From positions 1-8,052 of the forward strand of contig CADBTO010000251.1 in the NCBI GenBank assembly GCA_902797565.1: DNA of 8,052 bases, in the 5' to 3' direction. The position numbers and the translations under genes were made by a program. This stretch comes from an uncultured Lachnospiraceae bacterium. GTDB lineage: Bacteria; Bacillota; Clostridia; Lachnospirales; Lachnospiraceae. The notes under the pieces were generated by a model. It ran no database searches. It was not told where the DNA came from and saw only the letters and a list, made by a program, of their open reading frames with translations. Shown in pieces: positions 1 through 4,326 of this stretch. The first letter of the stretch is position 1, and every line of letters starts with the position of its first letter.

Positions 1-1331
1 CGACTGGTATACGTCATATTTCCGGAATAATTCCGCAGCCAGAACAACCCCTGACCGGGCTGGAAACGGATATCACAGTGCATCCCGCTGACCTCTGCCT
101 CCGGAATATGCACCAGGCTCTTCTCCCGATTCCTGCCAATCGACAGATACTGGTCCTCCTGGAATCCGAAGACCTGCTGTTTTTCCCCTGCCAGCATCCG
201 AAGCCGCGGGCGCGGGCCGCCAGTACCCATATATCCGCCACCGCCTGTGCTCCACGTGTTCGCTCTGCCGGTATTTCCAGACGTCCAGCCCGCATCCTGT
301 GCCAGAAGCCCCATATCCTGTAAAAACGCTTTGGCCGTCCTGGGACGCTTCTGCCAGTCCTCATTCATCGCACGGCTGATCGCATTGCTTATCTGCATTG
401 GTACAGCAGGATTCTGGGTATGGAGCGGAACCAGCTCCTGCCCCATGACGCGGTCCGGAGCGGCCGGCGGTTTCTTCCCGCTCATCATATAGTAATAGGT
501 TGCCGCCAGGGCATACAAATCCGACCATGGACCTGCTTTCCCGGAACGGCTGTATTGCTCAATCGGCGCAAATCCCGCCTTGATCATCACGGACATACTG
601 TTCGGTACATCCAGCGCGTACATCCGGGTCGCGCCAAAATCAATCAGCCGCACCTCGTTTTGATCCAGCAGCATGATATTATCCGGCCCAACATCCCGAT
701 GGAGTAACATATGCTTATGCACCTCATACAGTGAACGTGCAACATCATATATCACCTTGTTTGCCAGCGCCAGATCAAACGCCTGTATATGGTTCGTCTT
801 CAGATAGCCGCTCAGCGTATATCCTTCCAGAAATTCCATCACCATATAAGAAGTATTGTTCTCCCGGAAGAAATCGCAAACCCCTATGACACCCGGCACA
901 TCCTGCAGCTGGGACAACAGGTTTGCTTCGTTCAGGAACAGCTCCTGTCCATGCTGATAATACCGTTCTTTTTCATCACTGGAAGAATGGACAAACGGCC
1001 CCTGGGTGTCCCGAAAGGCCCATTCCACCGGATAATACTCTTTGATCGCATAGCGGCTGCCGCTCTGCATATCCAGCCCAAGATAGGTAATGCCAAAGCC
1101 TCCCATCCCGAGCACCCTTCCAACAATATATCGGTTTTGGAGCACAAACCCGGCCGGAAGCGCGCGTTCCTTCCGCTTCTGCTCCGAATATCCACAGATT
1201 CTGCATACCCGCGGCCCAGGCGGCGCTCCCGATCCCGGTCCCGGCTGAAAACCGCCTGCTGCCATCGGTGGTGCTCCCGGTATCCCCATTGTATGCTGTG
1301 AAAAACAATTTGGACAAATATCCATGATCAT
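1..1331 (-). CDS. Ser/Thr protein kinase with zinc ribbon and FHA domain (partial, C-terminus off left edge)
   Basis: I translated 443 codons; the frame stays open to the window edge. Likely role: cytoplasmic Ser/Thr kinase that phosphorylates proteins, with an FHA domain that binds phosphothreonine peptides. Visible order: zinc ribbon from CPNC (Cys6, Cys9) and CRIC (Cys43, Cys46), separated by a Gly/Pro-rich stretch; kinase domain about 65-330 with glycine loop GMGGFG (75-80), AIK lysine Lys97, HRDVGPDN (211-218) and DFG (231-233); a Gly-rich linker; then an FHA start with IGR (398-400) and a later SGMH. The catalytic-loop lysine of the usual HRDxKPxN is glycine here. Related Clostridia kinases often read HRDISPDN, so this is probably a family trait and not inactivation. 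The start at 1331 is chosen because AAAAGGAG lies 7 bases upstream; an in-frame ATG at 1325 is less well spaced. It lies 82 bases downstream of the phosphatase on the same strand, so it is probably co-transcribed. Confidence 0.93.
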   Translation of the reverse strand, partial: MIMDICPNCFSQHTMGIPGAPPMAAGGFQPGPGSGAPPGPRVCRICGYSEQKRKERALPAGFVLQNRYIVGRVLGMGGFGITYLGLDMQSGSRYAIKEYYPVEWAFRDTQGPFVHSSSDEKERYYQHGQELFLNEANLLSQLQDVPGVIGVCDFFRENNTSYMVMEFLEGYTLSGYLKTNHIQAFDLALANKVIYDVARSLYEVHKHMLLHRDVGPDNIMLLDQNEVRLIDFGATRMYALDVPNSMSVMIKAGFAPIEQYSRSGKAGPWSDLYALAATYYYMMSGKKPPAAPDRVMGQELVPLHTQNPAVPMQISNAISRAMNEDWQKRPRTAKAFLQDMGLLAQDAGWTSGNTGRANTWSTGGGGYMGTGGPRPRLRMLAGEKQQVFGFQEDQYLSIGRNREKSLVHIPEAEVSGMHCDIRFQPGQGLFWLRNYSGNMTYTS

Positions 1332-1338
1332 CGAGGGA

Positions 1339-1346
1339 CTCCTTTT
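1339..1346 (-). promoter_or_regulatory. Ribosome binding site of the kinase gene
   Basis: On the minus strand the bases read AAAAGGAG, followed by a 7-base spacer and ATG at 1331. This spacing decides between two in-frame ATGs, at 1331 and 1325, in favour of the upstream one. Confidence 0.75.
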
Positions 1347-1413
1347 CGAAGAATCCTCTGGTACGCTCTCCGGCAAATCGAAGGATTCCACATTTCATCT
1401 GTTTCGATCCTGC

Positions 1414-2145
1414 TCAACGCACAAATACCGCGATTGCAGAATAATTGTCCATCTGCTTCCCCTGTCCGGCACCGCAAACCAGATGCTCCATTTCTGCAAG
1501 CCAGATGGCTGGCGTGGGCGCCTGCTGCAGCGTGCGTTCCATATCCGCTTCATCGATCCACTCCCAGAACCCGTCCGAACAGAGCAGGAAGGAAGCCCCC
1601 GGCGCAAGGGGGATCGACTCCCCCAGCTGGTAACGAGGCTCATCCCATGGCTCCCCCAGGACACGCAAAAGCCGGCTCCGGTCCTCATGGCGGCGGATTT
1701 CCTCGTCCCGGATCTCCCCCCGGAGCGCCAGCATCTGCGGCACGCTGTGGTCAATCGTGCGGAAGCGGAATTTCCCGTTTTCAAAAAAATATCCGCGCGA
1801 ATCCCCCACATGCGCAAAACGCGCAATCGTCCCATTCATGCCAAGACAAACCACGGTCGTCCGCATCCCGCCAGGGACACCTGGCTGTTTCTGCTTCTCA
1901 AGCAGCGCCTGCTGGGCATGCGTTATGCAATCCTCGAAATGCCCCGCCCGCGCGAAGCGTTCCTTCATCTTCTCCACCACCAGGGCAGACGCCACGTCAC
2001 CGCCCCCGTGCCCTCCAAGCCCGTCACACAGAACAAACAGCAGCTTCCCCTGTTCTTCCGTCATCCCCACGCTGTCCTCATTCACGCTCCGCTCCCCTTT
2101 GTCTGACAGGTAATCATAAGAGAGGCTCCACTGCCTTTCTTCCAT
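1414..2145 (-). CDS. PP2C-family Ser/Thr protein phosphatase
   Basis: A 243-residue protein, the usual size for a bacterial single-domain PP2C. These metal-dependent cytoplasmic enzymes remove phosphate from Ser/Thr and commonly pair with a Hanks-type kinase, here the next gene downstream. Visible PP2C motifs in order: ERSVNED with Glu23-Asp24; CDGLGGHGGG with Asp41-Gly42 for metal binding; RTT (95-97); HVGDSR with Asp115; DHS (132-134); LLRVLG; CSDG with Asp191; and DNYSAI with Asp233-Asn234 at the C-terminus. All expected metal-binding acidic residues are present, so it should be active. No membrane segment is visible. An in-frame ATG at 2175 would add ten residues, but it sits only about 3 bases from the predicted transcription start and its AGG is too close, so the ATG at 2145 with AAAGGGG 5 bases upstream is preferred. 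Confidence 0.95.
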   Translation of the reverse strand: MEERQWSLSYDYLSDKGERSVNEDSVGMTEEQGKLLFVLCDGLGGHGGGDVASALVVEKMKERFARAGHFEDCITHAQQALLEKQKQPGVPGGMRTTVVCLGMNGTIARFAHVGDSRGYFFENGKFRFRTIDHSVPQMLALRGEIRDEEIRRHEDRSRLLRVLGEPWDEPRYQLGESIPLAPGASFLLCSDGFWEWIDEADMERTLQQAPTPAIWLAEMEHLVCGAGQGKQMDNYSAIAVFVR

Positions 2146-2150
2146 AAGCA

Positions 2151-2157
2151 CCCCTTT
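2151..2157 (-). promoter_or_regulatory. Ribosome binding site of the phosphatase gene
   Basis: Minus strand AAAGGGG with a 5-base spacer to ATG at 2145. It is a moderate match to the consensus, but better than anything upstream of the alternative ATG at 2175. Confidence 0.5.
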
Positions 2158-2184
2158 CGTCCCACAATGTTCCATATCCTTTCA

Positions 2185-2213
2185 ATTATACTGTTTCTCC
2201 CCGAAAAATACAA
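2185..2213 (-). promoter_or_regulatory. Sigma-70-type promoter of the phosphatase-kinase operon
   Basis: On the minus strand, a -35 element TTGTAT (2213-2208, three of six consensus bases) is followed by a 17-base spacer and a perfect -10 TATAAT (2190-2185). A transcription start near 2178 would leave a leader of about 33 bases before ATG 2145. The weak -35 with a perfect -10 may mean that an activator helps. Confidence 0.65.
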
Positions 2214-2235
2214 GTTAAATAACAAAAATTCACAA

Positions 2236-2251
2236 AGACCGGTCTTCCGGT
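2236..2251. promoter_or_regulatory. Palindromic element in the shared promoter region (possible operator)
   Basis: The perfect 10-base palindrome AGACCGGTCT (2236-2245) overlaps a second inverted repeat, ACCGG-TCTT-CCGGT (2238-2251). It abuts and slightly overlaps the -35 of the rightward promoter and lies about 25 bases upstream of the leftward -35. That is a sensible place for a regulator of both operons. No known operator consensus is recognised; this is inference from symmetry and position only. Confidence 0.35.
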
Positions 2252-2279
2252 AGACAATCTGTGCAGAACCTGTTATAAT
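2251..2279 (+). promoter_or_regulatory. Extended -10 sigma-70 promoter of the phosphorelay operon
   Basis: The -35 TAGACA (2251-2256, five of six consensus bases), a 17-base spacer and the -10 TATAAT (2274-2279) preceded by TGT (2271-2273) make an extended -10. The predicted start near 2286 gives a leader of about 35 bases to the ATG at 2321. This looks like a strong promoter. It is divergent from the phosphatase promoter, with the two -10 elements about 83 bases apart. Confidence 0.75.
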
Positions 2280-2310
2280 AAGCATCAAAACCTTACAGAT
2301 TTTCTTATTC

Positions 2311-2316
2311 GGAGGG
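2311..2316 (+). promoter_or_regulatory. Ribosome binding site of the receiver-Hpt gene
   Basis: GGAGGG precedes ATG 2321 with a short spacer of 4-5 bases, and fixes the start of the first gene of the plus-strand operon. Confidence 0.7.
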
Positions 2317-2320
2317 ACAG

Positions 2321-3526
2321 ATGGACCACACGCAGCATGGCAAGCTCGTCCTCATTGTGGACGATATGGAGATCAACCGCCAGATCATCGGACGGCTGGC
2401 CGTACGAACAGGCAGCGCGAAGCATGGCGCCCCAGGCGATACAGCCATCGAATGCCATTTCGCAGAAGATGGCGCCGCGGCGCTCAAACGGGCGGCAGAA
2501 ACGGCCTATGACCTGATCCTGCTGGATATCAACCTGCCGGACTGCTCTGGTGTCGAAGTGCTCCATGCACTCCGTACAGAGCCGGCAGCATTTGAGTCGG
2601 CAGATGGTTCGCGGAACCTGTGTACGCCTGTCATTGCACTGACCGGCGATGATTCCGAAGGCGCAAAGGCACATTATCTGGAACTGGGATTTACAGACTA
2701 TCTGGAAAAGCCCGTTATCCCAGAAAAATTATATGCCGTATTAGCAAAATATCTTGCCGGACCCAGCACTCCGGGACGCGATGAGCGAGGCCCTGCTGAA
2801 TCCTGCAATCCGGGACGCAATGAGCGAGACCTTACCGCATCCAGCGGCCGGGAACACGATGATCAAAGCGATACCCACCCCCTTCCGGACATTCCTCCAG
2901 CCCTTGCAGGGATTCCGGGGCTTTCGCCGCAGACCGGCATCCAATACTGCGGAGATACACGCGGCTGGGAACAGTCCCTGCGTTCCTTCTACCGCGCCAT
3001 CCCTCGGAGAGCCGGGGAAATCCGGGATTGCCTCACAGCAGAAGATGCGGACGGAATCTCAGGCAAGGCGCATGCATTGAAGAGCACCGCACGCGCCGTC
3101 GGATTAACGGAAATCTGCACGCTTGCCGCACAGCTGGAAGCCGATGCAGGCATACCGCCGGAACCGGACGGATCTGCCCGGAAACTGAAAACACCCGTCC
3201 TTGCACTGGTATCCGAGTTGCTTCATGCACTTGATACAATCGAGGCTGCGCTCGCGCCCTGCTTCGATCCCCCACAGGCCAACAGACCGCCGCTCACGGC
3301 TGCCTTATTACAGGATGCTGCATCAGCCATTCTGGAATTTGCCGCATTCTATGACGAAAAAAATATCCGGCAGGTTCTGGACACCCTGTCCAGCTATGAC
3401 AGCCAGCCTCTGTCAGAATCCATTCAATCTGCCTATAAAAATCTCAGGCAATCTGCTGTTCTCCTGCACTGGAGAGACATGCAAACAGCAGCAAAAAATT
3501 TAATCAAGGAGATAGCAAAACAATGA
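2321..3526 (+). CDS. Receiver-Hpt phosphorelay protein
   Basis: A 401-residue soluble protein. Residues 7-145 are a CheY-like receiver: acidic pair Asp14-Asp15, phosphoacceptor Asp69 in LLDINLPD, Thr108 and Lys130 in EKP, so it should be competent for phosphorylation. Residues about 146-205 form a polar Pro/Gly/Arg-rich linker, probably disordered, containing a 13-residue tandem repeat. Residues about 205-320 look like a histidine phosphotransfer (Hpt) helical bundle with the signature AHALKSTARAVG; His251 is the expected phosphorylated residue. The C-terminal 80 residues are helical and not recognised, and may be a second degenerate helical bundle. There is no DNA-binding or enzymatic output domain. 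Role (inference): intermediate that passes phosphate between the hybrid kinase encoded two genes downstream and receivers. Its stop overlaps the next start (ATGA), which indicates translational coupling. The receiver carries an insert relative to a minimal CheY, around residues 89-101. Confidence 0.9.
   Translation: MDHTQHGKLVLIVDDMEINRQIIGRLAVRTGSAKHGAPGDTAIECHFAEDGAAALKRAAETAYDLILLDINLPDCSGVEVLHALRTEPAAFESADGSRNLCTPVIALTGDDSEGAKAHYLELGFTDYLEKPVIPEKLYAVLAKYLAGPSTPGRDERGPAESCNPGRNERDLTASSGREHDDQSDTHPLPDIPPALAGIPGLSPQTGIQYCGDTRGWEQSLRSFYRAIPRRAGEIRDCLTAEDADGISGKAHALKSTARAVGLTEICTLAAQLEADAGIPPEPDGSARKLKTPVLALVSELLHALDTIEAALAPCFDPPQANRPPLTAALLQDAASAILEFAAFYDEKNIRQVLDTLSSYDSQPLSESIQSAYKNLRQSAVLLHWRDMQTAAKNLIKEIAKQ
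2766..2872 (+). repeat. 39-bp in-frame tandem repeat in the interdomain linker
   Basis: Bases 2766-2792 and 2805-2831 match at 24 of 27 positions with a period of 39 bases (13 codons), encoding PGRDER and PGRNER segments. A weaker third unit follows at about 2844-2872. The repeat lies between the receiver and Hpt domains. The whole-codon period keeps the frame, so it would change only linker length. Confidence 0.7.
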
Positions 3527-4326
3527 GCCAATCTTCGAACCAGGCGTCCAGCCACAAAAATATCATCTTCATATACAATGAGAAAAGCTTCGTGGTGCAA
3601 GCCATCACCACCAACCTGACTGAGCGGGATTTCACCGTCTTTCCCTGCACCCTGACCACAGAAGTGGAAGCAGTGGCAGATAAGGCGAACATCATCCTCT
3701 ACAATCTCTCCGGGCTTTCCTCGGCGGAGACCAAAATGCAGGAATGTCTGGCCCATATCTGCCGCGACGCAAAAAAGATCCTCTGCCTCATCGGCCAGGA
3801 CAATGAACTGGCAGAAGCAAAGGCTTCGATCGGAGAAACATACATCACCGCGTCTTATCTGCGCCCGATCGACACGCGGGCACTGATCGAAGACCTGGCC
3901 GGCTATGCGGATGCCCATCTGCAGATTGAACGGAAAAAGCGCCTTGTCCTGATCGACGACGATCCCGAATTCCTTCGCATGGTTTCTGACTGGCTGGAAG
4001 ACAGGTATCAGGTGAACCTGGCGTCAAATGGCAAAGAAGCACTGGATATGCTGCGCTACCGCACACCGGATCTCATTCTCCTGGACTACGAGATGCCGGA
4101 TCTTGACGGGCTGGGCGTACTCGAACGGATCCGTGAAATCCATGCGCTGTCCAAAGTCCCGATCATCTTCCTGACCGGCAAAGACGAACGCGCGATTGTC
4201 CTCAAGGTGCTGGGAGCAAAACCTGATGGCTACATCCTGAAATCCACGACCAAAGAAGCGTTCATCCAGACCCTGGAAGAATTCTTTGTCGAACGGATTA
4301 TGCAGTTGGTAAAGACAAATGCCTGA
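3523..4326 (+). CDS. Dual-receiver response regulator (pseudo-receiver plus canonical receiver)
   Basis: A 267-residue protein with no output domain after the receivers. The C-terminal receiver (about 140-260) is canonical: Asp145-Asp146-Asp147, phosphoacceptor Asp188 in LLDYEMPD, Thr218 in FLTG and Lys240 in ILK. The N-terminal domain (about 12-133) shows the same alternating pattern but lacks the chemistry: Tyr18-Asn19 replaces the acidic pair, Asn61 sits where the phosphoacceptor should be (LYNLSG), and Arg114 replaces lysine before Pro115. It is therefore probably a pseudo-receiver for dimerisation or partner binding. The start at 3523 overlaps the previous stop by 4 bases; AAGGAG lies about 11 bases upstream, so translation is likely coupled. 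Role (inference): phosphorylation-controlled binding partner at or near the end of the relay encoded by its neighbours. The receiver assignment is firm; the partner is unknown. Confidence 0.9.
   Translation: MSQSSNQASSHKNIIFIYNEKSFVVQAITTNLTERDFTVFPCTLTTEVEAVADKANIILYNLSGLSSAETKMQECLAHICRDAKKILCLIGQDNELAEAKASIGETYITASYLRPIDTRALIEDLAGYADAHLQIERKKRLVLIDDDPEFLRMVSDWLEDRYQVNLASNGKEALDMLRYRTPDLILLDYEMPDLDGLGVLERIREIHALSKVPIIFLTGKDERAIVLKVLGAKPDGYILKSTTKEAFIQTLEEFFVERIMQLVKTNA

Noticed and set aside
1..1331. Possible frameshift in the kinase, because several short minus-strand frames overlap it
   Set aside because: Direct translation gives one unbroken frame from 1331 to the edge with all kinase motifs in order, so there is no frameshift.
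1351..1388. Inverted repeat GAATCCT/AGGATTC between the phosphatase and kinase genes
   Set aside because: A 7-base stem with a 24-base loop is weak and has no T-run; it is likely chance.
1324..2106. A 260-codon plus-strand open frame across the phosphatase gene
   Set aside because: Composition is rich in Pro, Arg and His without domains; the minus strand has all PP2C motifs in order.
2146..2175. Ten-residue N-terminal extension of the phosphatase from ATG 2175
   Set aside because: The predicted transcription start is only about 3 bases upstream and the AGG is 2 bases from the ATG, so initiation there is unlikely. ATG 2145 fits better.
2754..3080. Alternative-frame repeat peptide (RDAMSE units) across the receiver-Hpt linker
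   Set aside because: A 39-base repeat is periodic in all three frames. The long frame joins two clear domains, so the alternative frame is a by-product.
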